From the NCBI RefSeq assembly GCF_003957515.1, contig NZ_RQXW01000005.1, forward strand, positions 62,001 through 126,000: a stretch of 64,000 bases of DNA, given 5' to 3'. Both the position numbers and the translations under genes were made by a program. Under the pieces are notes generated by a model. That model saw nothing but the letters and a program-made list of their open reading frames with translations, ran no database searches and was not told the DNA's origin. Source of the DNA: Amphritea opalescens. GTDB lineage: Bacteria > Pseudomonadota > Gammaproteobacteria > Pseudomonadales > Balneatricaceae. This document shows positions 1-9,624 of the stretch, one piece after another. Each line of letters starts with the position of its first letter. Position 1 is the first letter of the stretch.

Positions 1-94
1 TGTTTTTACCTTCAGCACGTAATTCAGCAGCGCGGTTAGTCACTGCCAGAGTGGGAGAAGGTTTGATGCTGTTAACGCGATCGGAAAGTTGCAT
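1..94 (-). CDS. aspC: Aspartate aminotransferase, N-terminal fragment (runs off the window)
   Basis: Only the first 31 codons are present; the gene continues off the left edge. The reverse strand reads MQLSDRVNSIKPSPTLAVTN and then an Arg-Ala-Ala-Glu-Leu stretch, the characteristic start of class I PLP-dependent aspartate aminotransferases (AspC/AspB type), which interconvert aspartate and oxaloacetate in the cytoplasm. It is divergent from uvrB, an arrangement common in Pseudomonas- and Oceanospirillum-like gammaproteobacteria. The catalytic lysine and PLP site lie outside the window, so the call rests on the N-terminal signature and the neighbour. Confidence 0.8.
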   Translation of the reverse strand, partial: MQLSDRVNSIKPSPTLAVTNRAAELRAEGKN

Positions 95-355
95 TGTCCT
101 AGCCATATCCTCTGAAAAAAAAGTGGTTCTGTACCACGGTGTGTTCAACCGATAAATAATACCGGAATCTTGTGGCCGGAAAAATCACTTTCTCAGTCGA
201 AAATGGCGAAAAATAAACTTTATTGCAATTAAGTGTCGCATAGGAACAATTTCAGGTGTTTTTTCTTTCATTGCTCGATCTATCAGCAGAAAATTTTCCA
301 TAAGCGTATAATGTCCCGCTCAGTTTTTTCCTGTTATCAACGAAGAACATCGAAT

Positions 356-2368
356 ATGAAACAGCGCTTCCAGTTACAATCCAAATTTCAGCCCGCCGGT
401 GATCAGCCTGCCGCGATAAAAGGCTTGGTTGATGGGATTCATGCCGGTCTTGCCGCGCAGACATTACTGGGCGTAACCGGCTCGGGTAAAACCTTTACCA
501 TTGCCAATGTGATTGCTGAGTTGCAACGGCCCACCATTATTATGGCGCACAACAAAACCTTGGCGGCGCAGCTGTATGGTGAGTTCCGCGAGTTTTTCCC
601 GAACAATGCGGTTGAGTATTTTGTTTCTTATTACGATTATTATCAGCCGGAAGCCTATGTGCCTTCATCCGATACCTTTATCGAGAAGGATGCATCCATC
701 AATGAACATATTGAGCAGATGCGGTTATCGGCCACCAAGGCGCTGCTCGAGCGGGATGATGCCATTATCGTGGCCACGGTATCAGCCATCTACGGTTTGG
801 GGGATCCAAAATCTTATTTAGGTATGATGCTGCATCTGGATCGCGGCGATCAGGCGGATCAGCGCACTATTTTGCGGCGTTTGGCTGAACTGCAATACAC
901 CCGCAACGATATTGAACTGCACCGAGGCACCTATCGGGTGCGTGGCGATGTCATCGATGTGTTTCCGGCGGAATCGGAAAAAGAAGCGGTTAGGATCGAA
1001 CTATTCGATGATGAGGTTGAGAATCTTAGCTATTTTGATCCTCTTACCGGTGCCGTGTTGCGTCGGGTACCGCGGGCGACTATCTATCCAAAATCTCACT
1101 ATGTTACCCCAAGGGAAACCCTGTTAGCCGCGGTGGATAAAATCCTCGCCGAATTGCATCCCCGCTTAGAACAGTTGCGCAGTAACGATAAGTTGGTGGA
1201 GGTGCAACGCCTTGAGCAGCGGGTGATGTATGACGTCGAGATGATCAAAGAGCTGGGCTATTGTTCAGGAATCGAAAACTATTCCCGTTATCTCTCCGGA
1301 CGAGATCCTGGCGACCCGCCGCCGACACTGTTTGACTATCTACCCGACGATGCTCTGTTGGTGATGGATGAGTCCCACGTGACCATTCCACAATTAGGCG
1401 CGATGTATAAAGGTGACCGGTCGCGCAAAGAAACCCTAGTGGAGTATGGCTTTCGTTTGCCATCGGCGTTGGATAACCGGCCGATGAAGTTTGAGGAGTG
1501 GGAGCGTCAAGCGCCGCAGATGATTATGGTGTCTGCCACGCCGAGTAAATATGAAGCCGCGAATGCGGGGCAGGTCGTCGAGCAGGTGGTGCGTCCCACC
1601 GGTTTGCTGGATCCCATCGTTGAAATTCGCCCTGCGGTCACCCAGGTGGATGACCTCTTGGGGGAAATAAATAAAGTGGCGGCTTTGGATCAACGTATTG
1701 TGGTGACCGTGCTGACGAAACGTATGGCCGAGGATTTGACCGAATACTTAGATGAGCACGGGGTGCGGGTGCGCTATCTGCATTCGGATATCGATACGGT
1801 GGAGCGGGTTGAGATTATCCGCGATCTACGGATCGGTGAGTTTGATGTGCTGGTGGGGATTAACCTGCTGCGGGAAGGTATCGATATGCCTGAAGTGTCG
1901 CTGGTGGCGATTTTGGATGCCGACAAAGAGGGCTTTTTGCGTTCAGAAACGTCGATGATCCAGACCATTGGCCGGGCCGCGCGAAATATCAATGGCCGTG
2001 CGATTCTTTACGCCGATCGGGTGACCGGTTCGATGCAACGGGCGATGGATGAAACCGAGCGCCGGCGTAACAAACAGATTGCCTATAATAAAGAACATAA
2101 TATTACCCCCGTGGGGATTCAAAAATCCGTGGCCGACATTATGGAAGGGGCTTCGGCGATTCCGGGACGTAAAACTCAAACCGGCCGTAAAGCGGCAGAG
2201 CCAGAAGCCGAATATCAGATTGATCCGAAGAAACTGAGCACTAAAGAGTTGGCTAAAGCGATGAGTCGCTTGGAAGATAAAATGTATGAGTCAGCCAAAA
2301 ACCTAGAGTTTGAAAAAGCAGCTCAGTATCGTGATCAATTGGAAAAACTCAAACATAGTGGGCTATGA
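356..2368 (+). CDS. uvrB: Excinuclease ABC subunit B
   Basis: UvrB is the damage-verification helicase of nucleotide excision repair; it receives DNA from UvrA and recruits UvrC. The 670-residue product has the family length. The Walker A loop GVTGSGKT is at residues 39-46, followed by the YDYYQPEAY beta-hairpin region near residues 92-105 that clamps one DNA strand. Helicase motifs follow (DESH; a QTIGRAARN motif VI), with a C-terminal UVR domain (about residues 630-665) that binds UvrC. I chose the ATG at 356, giving [11 protein letters not shown], because the frame is open upstream to 233 but those 41 codons do not resemble the family. No convincing LexA box (CTGT-N8-ACAG) is visible upstream. 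Confidence 0.97.
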   Translation: MKQRFQLQSKFQPAGDQPAAIKGLVDGIHAGLAAQTLLGVTGSGKTFTIANVIAELQRPTIIMAHNKTLAAQLYGEFREFFPNNAVEYFVSYYDYYQPEAYVPSSDTFIEKDASINEHIEQMRLSATKALLERDDAIIVATVSAIYGLGDPKSYLGMMLHLDRGDQADQRTILRRLAELQYTRNDIELHRGTYRVRGDVIDVFPAESEKEAVRIELFDDEVENLSYFDPLTGAVLRRVPRATIYPKSHYVTPRETLLAAVDKILAELHPRLEQLRSNDKLVEVQRLEQRVMYDVEMIKELGYCSGIENYSRYLSGRDPGDPPPTLFDYLPDDALLVMDESHVTIPQLGAMYKGDRSRKETLVEYGFRLPSALDNRPMKFEEWERQAPQMIMVSATPSKYEAANAGQVVEQVVRPTGLLDPIVEIRPAVTQVDDLLGEINKVAALDQRIVVTVLTKRMAEDLTEYLDEHGVRVRYLHSDIDTVERVEIIRDLRIGEFDVLVGINLLREGIDMPEVSLVAILDADKEGFLRSETSMIQTIGRAARNINGRAILYADRVTGSMQRAMDETERRRNKQIAYNKEHNITPVGIQKSVADIMEGASAIPGRKTQTGRKAAEPEAEYQIDPKKLSTKELAKAMSRLEDKMYESAKNLEFEKAAQYRDQLEKLKHSGL

Positions 2369-2377
2369 TGCGAGGCA

Positions 2378-3012
2378 TAATGGTGCGGTTCGCCAGCGCA
2401 CGAGCCTCCAAATAACCGCGGATAGGTAGGGTGTGGTGAAGCATGAACCGCACCGCTGATATAGCCTCGAGTCGTGGCACAATGGTGCGGTTCGCACAGC
2501 TCACCGCACCCTACGTGAAATGGGCTTGTGTGTGGGAGCTGCCTCTGGCTGCGATGGCTGTGTATTCGCAAGCGCACGAGCCTCCAAATAACCGCCGATA
2601 GGTAGGGTGCGGTGAAGCATGAACCGCACCGCTGATATAGCCTCGAACCGTGGCATAATGGTGCGGTTCGCACAGCTCACCGCACCCTACGCGAAATTGG
2701 CAGGGGTGTGTGGGAGCTGCCTTTGGCTGCGATGGATGTTTTGGTGTGGTTCGCCAGCGCACGAGCCTCCAAATAACCACCGATAGGTAGGGTGCGGTGA
2801 AGCATGAACCGCACCGCTGATATAGCCTCGAACTTTGGAACAATGGTGCGGTTCGCACAGCTCACCGCACCCTACGCGAAACAGGCTTGGTGTGTGGGAG
2901 CTGCCTCTGGTTGCGATGGGTGTTTTGGTGTGGTTCGCCATCACACGAGCCTCCAAATAACCGCCGATAGGTAGGGTGCGGTGAAGCATGAACCGCACCA
3001 TCGGTGCCGATT
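2378..3012. repeat. Composite tandem repeat array with REP-like hairpins (3.4 units of about 180 bp)
   Basis: Directly after uvrB a unit of about 180 bp recurs in tandem. The landmark acgagcctccaaataacc starts at 2400, 2576, 2761 and 2945 (spacings 176, 185 and 184). Each unit contains a palindrome-prone segment (gtagggtgcggtgaagcatg followed by aaccgcacc), a box tggtgcggttcgcacagctc, and a REP-like element at 2532-2559, 2710-2736 and 2894-2919. The REP-like element has a GTGGGAG head followed by a GC-rich imperfect hairpin (GCTGCC, TCT, GGCTGC) and CGATGG. This matches the layout of Pseudomonas-type REP sequences mobilised by RAYT transposases. Long ORFs on the minus strand through this area are by-products of the repeat and not genes. 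Confidence 0.85.
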
Positions 3013-3048
3013 ATTCACCACCCCATTCGTTTCAATATCGGTGCGGTT

Positions 3049-4173
3049 TCATTGTGCAGGGGCTATCGCTTCCATGGGATCTAAATAGTCATAGTTGAGT
3101 GCTTGGGCAACCGCTTTGCAGGTGATGTTGCCTCGGTGCACATTCAGCCCATTCATAAGATGAGGATCATCCTGCAGTGCTTGTTGATAACCTTTATCCG
3201 CCAGAGCCAAGGCAAAGGGGAGTGTGGCATTCGTCAGAGCAAAGGTTGAGGTGCGAGCCACACCTCCGGGCATATTCGCAACGCAGTAGTGGATCACACC
3301 GTCGATTTCATAGGTTGGCTCCTCATGGGTGGTGGCATGGGACGTTTCAAAACAACCGCCCTGATCAATAGCTACATCCACCAATACCGCACCATTCTTC
3401 ATCGTTTTTAGCATCTCCCGAGTGACCAGTTTAGGGGCCGCAGCACCGGGTATCAGCACGGCACCAATCACTAAGTCGGCATGGGCGACTTCATGTTCAA
3501 TGGTTTCCACGCTGGAGTAGAGGGTTTTGAGTTGCGGGCCGTACTGCTCATCGAGGGTTTTTAAGCGGGGAATCGATCGGTCGAGAATGGTCACGTCCGC
3601 TCCCAGTCCCATCGCCATGCGGGCGGCGTTAATACCCACAACGCCACCACCAATAACGGTGACTTTCGCGGGTGCTACACCGGGTACGCCACCGAGCAAA
3701 ATACCCATACCACCCTGCGCTTTTTCTAAGGCATGGGCGCCGGCTTGAATCGACATTCGTCCAGCGACTTCACTCATGGGGGCTAACAGCGGCAGGCCGC
3801 CTTGTGGGTCGGTGACGGTTTCATAGGCGATGGCGATGGCATCGGAGGCTATTAGTAAGCGGGTTTGTTCCGGATCGGGTGCTAGGTGAAGATAGGTAAA
3901 TAACAGTTGCCCCGGTCGCAACATCTTACATTCGTCCGGTTGTGGCTCCTTTACCTTGATGATCATGTCGGCGCTTTTGAATATCCCGGCGGCGGTATCA
4001 ATCAGGGTGGCTCCCGCGGCGGTATATTGTTCATTCAATAAACCGATAGCCGTACCGCCATCACGCTGCACCATCACCTGATGACCGTGGCTGACGAGCT
4101 CACGCACGCCGGCTGGCGTCATGCCTATCCGATACTCGTTATTCTTAATCTCTTTGGGGATACCGATCAGCAT
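3049..4173 (-). CDS. ald: Alanine dehydrogenase
   Basis: NAD-dependent alanine dehydrogenase converts L-alanine to pyruvate and ammonium, and the reverse. The product is 374 residues from the ATG at 4173 ([15 protein letters not shown]), which matches the family start; ten extra codons upstream are unlike the family. Conserved pieces include the pyruvate-binding Lys in IIKVKEP (around residues 71-77), the catalytic-region His in YLHLAPD (His96) and the NAD fold glycines GGGVVG at 175-180. It is a single-gene unit followed by the REP array. A short inverted repeat (TCGGCA/TGCCGA, 4295-4311) lies upstream and could be an operator. The enzyme could regenerate pyruvate from alanine made by the taurine aminotransferase at 28.9 kb; that link is inference. 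Confidence 0.93.
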   Translation of the reverse strand: MLIGIPKEIKNNEYRIGMTPAGVRELVSHGHQVMVQRDGGTAIGLLNEQYTAAGATLIDTAAGIFKSADMIIKVKEPQPDECKMLRPGQLLFTYLHLAPDPEQTRLLIASDAIAIAYETVTDPQGGLPLLAPMSEVAGRMSIQAGAHALEKAQGGMGILLGGVPGVAPAKVTVIGGGVVGINAARMAMGLGADVTILDRSIPRLKTLDEQYGPQLKTLYSSVETIEHEVAHADLVIGAVLIPGAAAPKLVTREMLKTMKNGAVLVDVAIDQGGCFETSHATTHEEPTYEIDGVIHYCVANMPGGVARTSTFALTNATLPFALALADKGYQQALQDDPHLMNGLNVHRGNITCKAVAQALNYDYLDPMEAIAPAQ

Positions 4174-4408
4174 ACAGAACACTCCTCTTCGGGGATGTAA
4201 CATCTTTATTATGATTATTTTTAGGTAGCTGTCTTTAAATTAGCACTGCTTTAATAGATTTATACTCTGTAAATCATTTGTTAGAAGAAATATATCGGCA
4301 TCGATTGCCGAAATACAGTTATAACAAAGGGTGAAATTTCCCCAATGGGTGCTATGGCGAGCGGTTAAAAGCGGCTGTGGGTATCATCCGCTTAACAAGG
4401 GCTAAAAT

Positions 4409-5026
4409 TTATTGTGTCACGACAACAGGGAGACGAATCTCAAAGCAGGTGCCTTGGCCCTCGGTGCTGGTCACATTAATACTGCCTTGGTGATCTTGAA
4501 TAATGCCATAGACGATGGATAAGCCCATACCGGTACCTTGGCCGACGGGCTTTGTGGTAAAAAACGGATCGAAAATAGATTTTAAAACCGTTTCGGGTAT
4601 GCCACTGCCGTTATCTTTTATCCGAATGACAATGTTGTCGTCTTCAGTGTCCGTGGCGATGTCTATCTGTGCATCTCGGGTTTCGGACAGTGCATGGCAG
4701 GCATTCATAATCAGATTTAGAAAGACCTGATTTAGCTCTCCAGGATTGCATTTCGTGGTAGGAAGGGTTGCTAGCTGACAGCGAACCTTAATATTATTTT
4801 TTAGCTCGCTTTGCAGTACTGTCAGGGTACTGTCGATACCCTCATTAAGATTGTATTGGGTGCGTTCGGTATTGCCGTCATGGGAGAAATTACGCAATCC
4901 TTGGACGATATCTCGCAGCCGAATCAAACCTTGATCGGTATCGCTTAGCAGTTCGGCCACATCTTCACAGATAAAATCGAGATCTTGTTGCGTGATGAGT
5001 GCTTGTAATTGTATCAGGTGGTGATG
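4409..5026 (-). pseudogene. Histidine kinase remnant, C-terminal part only (DHp second helix plus HATPase)
   Basis: The reading frame is open from about 5026 down to a stop at 4409. It encodes the second DHp helix (DLDFICEDV, GLIRLRDIV, LRNFSH) and a complete HATPase_c domain: N-box NLIMNACHAL, G1 DNGSGIP, F-box FDPFFTTKP, G2 GTGMGLSI. The phosphoacceptor-His helix and any sensor or receiver domain that should precede it are absent; a TAA lies just upstream in frame. The only start codons are internal (GTG at 4960). It abuts a second, oppositely oriented kinase remnant at 5009. I read this as a decayed gene and not a functional standalone ATPase. Confidence 0.7.
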
Positions 5027-5353
5027 AATTTACTGGTCAATGCATCCCATGCAATTGAAGGGCAGGGGGATATCTATATTAAAACCCGCTGTATTGATGC
5101 GACGGTGCAGATTGAGATACGGGATACGGGTTGTGGCATGTCGGCCGAGGTGGTTAATCAGCTGTTTGATCCGTTTTTTACCACCAAAAGTGTTGACCAA
5201 GGGACGGGGCTGGGGTTGTCGATCAGTCATGGTATTGTGCAGAAGCACGGTGGTGATATTCAGGTGGTGAGTGAGCCAGGACAGGGTAGTTGCTTTACCG
5301 TGATTCTGCCGCTTGATGAGAGCAATGATAATAATATGAGTAAGGACTTGTGA
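5009..5353 (+). pseudogene. Second histidine kinase remnant, HATPase domain only
   Basis: The frame begins abruptly after a TAA at 5006-5008 with LYQVVMNLLVNASHAI, the N-box of a HATPase_c domain. It continues through G1 (DTGCGM), the F-box (FDPFFTTKS), G2 (GTGLGLSI) and a normal C-terminus. All sequence upstream of the N-box is missing, and there is no plausible start codon or ribosome binding site (TTG only). It is homologous to, but clearly diverged from, the remnant on the opposite strand at 4409-5026. The two broken 5' ends meet within about 20 bp, so one rearrangement may have removed both N-termini. Confidence 0.7.
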
Positions 5354-5377
5354 CGGGGTTGCGGCGCTGCTAAAAGA

Positions 5378-5422
5378 GTCACCATTAAGCGAGCCAGTAG
5401 CGGCTCACTTAATGGCGACTTG
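5378..5422 (-). terminator. Long inverted repeat, probable terminator of the hutX-hutZ unit
   Basis: The arms AGTCACCATTAAGCGAGCC and GGCTCACTTAATGGCGACT pair with few mismatches around a short loop. Read on the minus strand, the stem is followed by a short T-rich tract (CTTTTA). It lies about 10 bp beyond the hutZ stop codon, where a terminator is expected. Confidence 0.55.
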
Positions 5423-5431
5423 GGCATCTAT

Positions 5432-5956
5432 TTATGCGGCTGTTCTTTTGGTGTGCCCACCGGTGATATGTTGTATTTCGTTGCCCGTCAGGCCATTACC
5501 CGCAAGGGTATAGGCTCTGCCAAATCCTTTGACATAACGGCCACCGGTGGGTTTTAACTTAAACAGTTTAAAGTCATCGAGTTGGCTTAGTTTATTGATT
5601 CTGTCGCCATGACGGTTAGCCAGCGCATTAATACCCTCAGCCCACGCTTCGGTTGCGTGGGTTAATAAGTCCGCCTGTATCGAATAGTTAACCCGTTGGC
5701 GGGCAAACAGTTCTTTGGATGTATCTTCGTCCGCGATCACCATCACCGCTGCGGTTGGGTTTTGTTGCAAGTTATTGGCGTGTACCGCCATCTCGCTCAA
5801 CAACACATAGAGGCAGTCATCCCCGATGGCAAAAGGGGAGTAAGACGCATAGGGCTCGTTGTGTTCCCCTACCGTCGCCAGCTGCAAGCTGTAACGACTA
5901 TTGATAAAGGTGGATACTTCTTCTTGTATTTTGGCTTGCAATGACTCTTTGCTCAT
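5432..5956 (-). CDS. hutZ: HugZ/HutZ-family heme-degrading protein
   Basis: This 174-residue protein has a pyridoxamine-phosphate-oxidase-like split-barrel fold. Family members bind heme and support its breakdown and the use of heme iron in the cytoplasm. Typical features are the N-terminal LQLATVGEHNEPYASYSPFA strand pair and the C-terminal GGRYVKGFGRAY and HITGGHTK segments; the late His region carries the heme ligand in characterised HutZ proteins. It follows hutX with a 9-bp gap (hutX starts upstream at 6372), and both lie behind the heme receptor, as in Vibrio hut loci. Expected to be Fur-controlled from the divergent region near 8.58 kb. Confidence 0.88.
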   Translation of the reverse strand: MSKESLQAKIQEEVSTFINSRYSLQLATVGEHNEPYASYSPFAIGDDCLYVLLSEMAVHANNLQQNPTAAVMVIADEDTSKELFARQRVNYSIQADLLTHATEAWAEGINALANRHGDRINKLSQLDDFKLFKLKPTGGRYVKGFGRAYTLAGNGLTGNEIQHITGGHTKRTAA

Positions 5957-5964
5957 GGGATTTC

Positions 5965-6372
5965 CTAATCTAAATTTAAACGAAGCTGTTGTTGGATAGC
6001 TTTAAAGCGAGTGACCTGTTCCGCGATCAGTTCACCATCTTCTTGGCGGCCTAAAAACACTTTGAAAATATTTTGGTTGTTTTGATCCTGAAAATTAAAG
6101 GCATAACTTTGGCGGCCTCGATGGGGTTTATCCTGAAAATCGATGTGATGGATGGCGGCTAAGTCGATATGCCCATGCAAGCCGGGAATCGGTCCATCTA
6201 GGTTGTAATAACCATGGCCGATGCTGCCTTCGGGAAAGCAGCCCTTAAACTCAAATACACAGCCACCATGTAAAATAATGGTGGTGGTATGTCCCCAGTT
6301 TGCCAGTTCTCTCAGTAGCGCTTCAGCTTGGTCGCCCGCAAGGCTCTTACTGAGATTATTGTCTGCGTTCAT
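5965..6372 (-). CDS. hutX: HutX-like intracellular heme utilisation protein
   Basis: This is a 135-residue protein of the HutX/HuvX (ChuX-like) family, which binds heme in the cytoplasm and passes it to HutZ. The family core is visible as LLRELANWGHTTTIILHGG, FEFKGCFPEG, GHGYYNLDG, GLHGHIDLAAI and FKVFLGR. I prefer the ATG at 6372 (MNADNNLSK), preceded by GGAG, over the ATG at 6396, which has no ribosome binding site. Known HutX proteins are about 165 residues, so this one lacks a short N-terminal segment; start choice or genuine shortening could explain it. It lies between the receptor gene and hutZ in one unit. Confidence 0.82.
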   Translation of the reverse strand: MNADNNLSKSLAGDQAEALLRELANWGHTTTIILHGGCVFEFKGCFPEGSIGHGYYNLDGPIPGLHGHIDLAAIHHIDFQDKPHRGRQSYAFNFQDQNNQNIFKVFLGRQEDGELIAEQVTRFKAIQQQLRLNLD

Positions 6373-6446
6373 TAAGAATATTTCTCCGCTAACCATTAAC
6401 AGTACGACTCGAAGGGGAGAGTCGCCTGTTAATGGGGTGTTATTAT

Positions 6447-8411
6447 TTAGAACTTGTAAGTAGCTGCTAAGGATACTTCTCGCCCAGCCTCGTAGAGTTC
6501 AGACCATGCGCGACGGTAGTATTCGTCGGTGACATTGTTGACCGTCAGGTTGAGGGTTAAGTTGCGAATGGCAGGCGGTTGCCATTCGGCATAGATGTCG
6601 GTGAGGGTGTAATCATCATAGGTATCACCGGTTGATAGCGACTGTTCTTCCGCATGTAGCAGGCGAATACCGGCTTTTAGCTCTTGGTTAAAGAACGCGC
6701 GGTTGAGGTCTGCCGTCCAGGTATCGGCGGGAATATTGTTGAGCGGGTCACCGGTTGATTGGTCTTTACCGCGGGTTTGGCCATAACCTAGGGCTAAATT
6801 CAGATTGTCTTGGCTGTAGAGCGCGCTGACTTCAAAACCATAGAGTTTGGCATCATCAACATTTTCCCAATAGGTATTCCCCGGGAAAGGTGAGAGTGAA
6901 ACGGTTTGTTCAATAAAGTTATCGACACGGTTTTCAAACACCGATGTTGTGATCGACCAGGCCGGATTAACATTCCATTTAGCAATAAACTCGGTGTTTT
7001 CTGCTTTCTCGGCGTCTAAATCAGGGTTGGGCAGGAAGGTGTTACACATCCCCGGTCCCATGCAAAAGTGAGTGCCGGTACTGTAGAGTTCTTCCGCTGT
7101 CGGGGCTCTAAAGGCTCTGTCATGGCGCAGCGTGAGTTGTAGGTTTTCAGTGGTTTGCCAGATCAGTGCGGCAGAGGGGGATAAAGCGCTATCTGAACGG
7201 CTTTCGCTGAGATTTTTCGCATCGACGGAGAAATCATCATAACGTGCGCCCAATTCTACCGACCAAGTAGAAGATAGCGGGATATTGGCTTGGGTAAATG
7301 CGCCCCACATATCCATATCGGCATCCGGTGGTGTCGGACGATCAGTGCCGCCACGTTCTGTTGTAAAGGTGCTGTGTGAACCATCAACACCATACAGTAG
7401 GGTGATGTTACCAAACTGAGAAAGGTTATTGATATTTAAGCCGAAAGTTTCTTTTTCGGTACTGTCTGCACGATCATCGCTCACCCGGGTTTCATCGATG
7501 TCGATACTGTCCCAATAAGCCATAAACTGTGCATTCACCAGTGGCGATTGGGTATTGATCTTATAGTCGACTGAGGCGCCATCATTGACTTGATCTTTGT
7601 CTAACAGAAAAACACTGCTGCCATTGACTTCAGACGTACCATTCGACGGAACACCGCCTTCGACGGTGGCGTGACGTAGGTTGAAGGCGAGGGACTGATC
7701 TTCATCGATCTGCCAGTCCAGCTTTGCTAACGCGCCTTGATCTTGTGAGGATGAGTTTTCCAGTGCATCCCCATTCCCCATTTCAAGGTCGTCAGAATCG
7801 CGATAGTAACCACTGAATAACCAGTCGACAGAATCGGTACGACCGGCGAGCACCGCGGTGGTGGTGCTCTGATTGTTATTAAAGTTAAAGCCGCTTTTAA
7901 TCAGCCCGCCGAAATCATCACCCGGCTCTAAAATATCCGCCGCGCCAATGGTGGATTGCGCCACTACGCCACCTAAAGCACCTGATCCCCAGAGACTACT
8001 CGCAGGCCCTTTAATCACCTCAACGGATTTTAATAGGATAGGGTCTAAAAAGTAGCTAGGGCGGTGACCGGATTCAAAATCTTGTCGTACGCCGTCGACG
8101 GTTTGTAATATCTGATTACCACCAAGGCCGCGAATATTGACGCTTTGATAGCCCGGACGAGAACCGCCTTCAATCAGAATGTTGGGCTCATTAGCTAATA
8201 CCTCAGCGACCGACTGGGGCTGCATCGAATCGATAGCCTCTTTATCAATGACGATCACCTCGCGTGAAACGTCGTCAGCGTCTTGTTCCATTCGGGTTGC
8301 GTTAACAACCACTTTGCCGACGTTAAAAACGGGACTGTCGGTCGAGGATGCGGCCACCGCTGGAATCGAGATGATGCTACTGATCAGCACCGCTAAAGGA
8401 TTAGGTTTCAT
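6447..8411 (-). CDS. TonB-dependent outer-membrane heme receptor
   Basis: The 654-residue protein takes up heme across the outer membrane using TonB/ExbBD energy. It has a signal peptide ending near AVAASS (residues 17-23), a plug domain (about 40-160) and a 22-strand barrel ending in the aromatic C-terminus YKF. The heme-receptor signature is present: FRAP at 434-437 and NPDL at 462-465, with an intervening His448, matching the FRAP-H-NPNL motif of HutA/HmuR-type receptors. It is the first gene of a minus-strand unit with hutX and hutZ, and divergent from tonB-exbBD-hutBCD. Confidence 0.93.
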   Translation of the reverse strand: MKPNPLAVLISSIISIPAVAASSTDSPVFNVGKVVVNATRMEQDADDVSREVIVIDKEAIDSMQPQSVAEVLANEPNILIEGGSRPGYQSVNIRGLGGNQILQTVDGVRQDFESGHRPSYFLDPILLKSVEVIKGPASSLWGSGALGGVVAQSTIGAADILEPGDDFGGLIKSGFNFNNNQSTTTAVLAGRTDSVDWLFSGYYRDSDDLEMGNGDALENSSSQDQGALAKLDWQIDEDQSLAFNLRHATVEGGVPSNGTSEVNGSSVFLLDKDQVNDGASVDYKINTQSPLVNAQFMAYWDSIDIDETRVSDDRADSTEKETFGLNINNLSQFGNITLLYGVDGSHSTFTTERGGTDRPTPPDADMDMWGAFTQANIPLSSTWSVELGARYDDFSVDAKNLSESRSDSALSPSAALIWQTTENLQLTLRHDRAFRAPTAEELYSTGTHFCMGPGMCNTFLPNPDLDAEKAENTEFIAKWNVNPAWSITTSVFENRVDNFIEQTVSLSPFPGNTYWENVDDAKLYGFEVSALYSQDNLNLALGYGQTRGKDQSTGDPLNNIPADTWTADLNRAFFNQELKAGIRLLHAEEQSLSTGDTYDDYTLTDIYAEWQPPAIRNLTLNLTVNNVTDEYYRRAWSELYEAGREVSLAATYKF

Positions 8412-8576
8412 GAATTCCCCTGTTCGTTGATGAGGCGTAAGTTAATAAAAATATGTTTGTCAGCAGAGAGTTGCGTACTGAAAACGTCTGTTTCTCCTCA
8501 TGCTTAGCGGGATGGTGTCAGCCATTTTGCGTCAGCGTTGATCGAGAATGAGGGGATGTTACCTGTCAGAAAAGCG

Positions 8577-8603
8577 AATGTAAATGATAATGATTTGTAT
8601 TTG
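8577..8603. promoter_or_regulatory. Probable Fur box between the receptor and tonB units
   Basis: The stretch aaatgataatgatttgtatt matches the repeated hexamer style of the Fur consensus (GATAAT GATAAT CATTATC), with AATGATAATGATTTG as the best part. It sits between the divergent receptor and tonB genes, the expected site for iron-dependent repression of both units. It was identified by eye; no other operator-like sequence is evident in the gap. Confidence 0.7.
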
Positions 8604-8704
8604 CGTTCAATAATTGGCTGTTCTATGATGGCTTCTTTCTCGCAAAGTAGAGGCGAGTTTGATGTTCGTTAAGGTTAACGTTAGACGCAGGATGGCTGAA
8701 ATTC

Positions 8705-9597
8705 ATGACTCAGACGATGACAACAAAATGGGGTTTATTCGGTTGGCGAACGACGTTTGTCGTTGTACTTTTTCTGTTACAGGATTGGGCGTTTGCTGCA
8801 TTAGGTGAGTCGGGCTTAATTCAGGGTAATACTGCGGAGAAGACAGGCAATATCTCGCTGGCGATCTCTTTTAAATCTCCTGCACCCTTAGCGGTGAGTG
8901 AAGCCCATGCAGTTAATGAAAGTCGTGAGGCAAATAAAAACAGCGCGATGCCGTCCACGGAGATCTCCGCAGCCACTCAGACGTTACCCGTGCCGGCGTT
9001 AAAACCGACCCCGAAGTCGGCGAAAGCGGAAGTTGAGCAAGCGCCAGCCGTTTTAAAACCTAAGCCAGAGTTAACCGCTACTAAAATCGTACCTAAACAG
9101 CCGTCAGTAACATCGGTTACGCCTGTAAAAAAGGTGGCTAAGCCGAAGCCTGTTGTTGCTGCCCAGGCGAAACCCCTGTCTAGCGATAAGCCCAGGTCGA
9201 GCGATGTGGCAACCCGCCCTCAGGCTGAAACGCCCGTGTCCAGAGCCTCGCATTCTGCCGAATTAACCGCTGCACGCCAATCGCAACCGACGAGTCATCC
9301 TGCTGCCGGTAAGCGAGATCCCATTATCACTGAACCGGTGTTTGCTGCCCAACCGAAGCCGCCACGTTATCCCACGGTGGCGCGTAAACGGGGCCAAGAA
9401 GGACGGTATGGCTGGATATCTGGCTCGATGAAAAAGGTAATAAATCTAAGTTGGAAATCACCCAGAGCTCAGGCTTAACCCTGCTGGATAAATCAGCTTT
9501 AAAAGCCGTCTCGGGATGGCAATTTAAACCCTATGAAAAGAACGGCATCCGTATCGCCTCCCGCGTGCGTATCCCTGTTGTTTTTTCGCTTAATTGA
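8705..9597 (+). CDS. tonB: TonB energy-transducing protein with an apparent frameshift near 9403
   Basis: The N-terminus has one membrane anchor (residues about 15-33), followed by a long Pro/Lys/Ala-rich periplasmic linker typical of TonB. Frame 1 reaches the start of the TonB C-terminal domain (PPRYPTVARKRGQEG) and then degenerates, stopping at 9478. In the -1 frame the domain continues from 9403 as TVWLDIWLDEKGNKSKLEI and ends with FKPYEKNG then a ...RVRIPVVFSLN terminus at 9597, which is the normal TonB_C ending. Joined, the product is about 297 residues. A single missing base in the aagaagga run at 9396-9403 explains it. No canonical slippery heptamer is present. It may be a sequencing error or a real lesion; exbB follows 27 bp later. 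Confidence 0.85.
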
Positions 9598-9624
9598 TCT
9601 TTGTTACAGGTTTTAACTCACACT

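Noticed and set aside
233-355. Upstream extension of uvrB by 41 codons
   Set aside because: The extra N-terminus is Cys/Phe-rich and unlike UvrB; the family start [11 protein letters not shown] begins at 356.
311-355. LexA (SOS) box upstream of uvrB
   Set aside because: No CTGT-N8-ACAG palindrome is found; CTGT occurrences lack the matching ACAG.
2335-3001. Overlapping minus-strand ORFs of 62-115 codons in the first repeat array
   Set aside because: They are repetitive translations of the REP-type repeat with no start signals and no family.
2378-3012. CRISPR array
   Set aside because: The repeat unit is about 180 bp with no short repeat/unique spacer alternation and no cas genes are present; the 13-17 bp arrays elsewhere have no spacers.
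9396-9403. Programmed -1 frameshift site in tonB
   Set aside because: The run caagaagga is not a canonical X-XXY-YYZ slippery heptamer and no clear stimulatory hairpin is seen; a one-base deletion is simpler.
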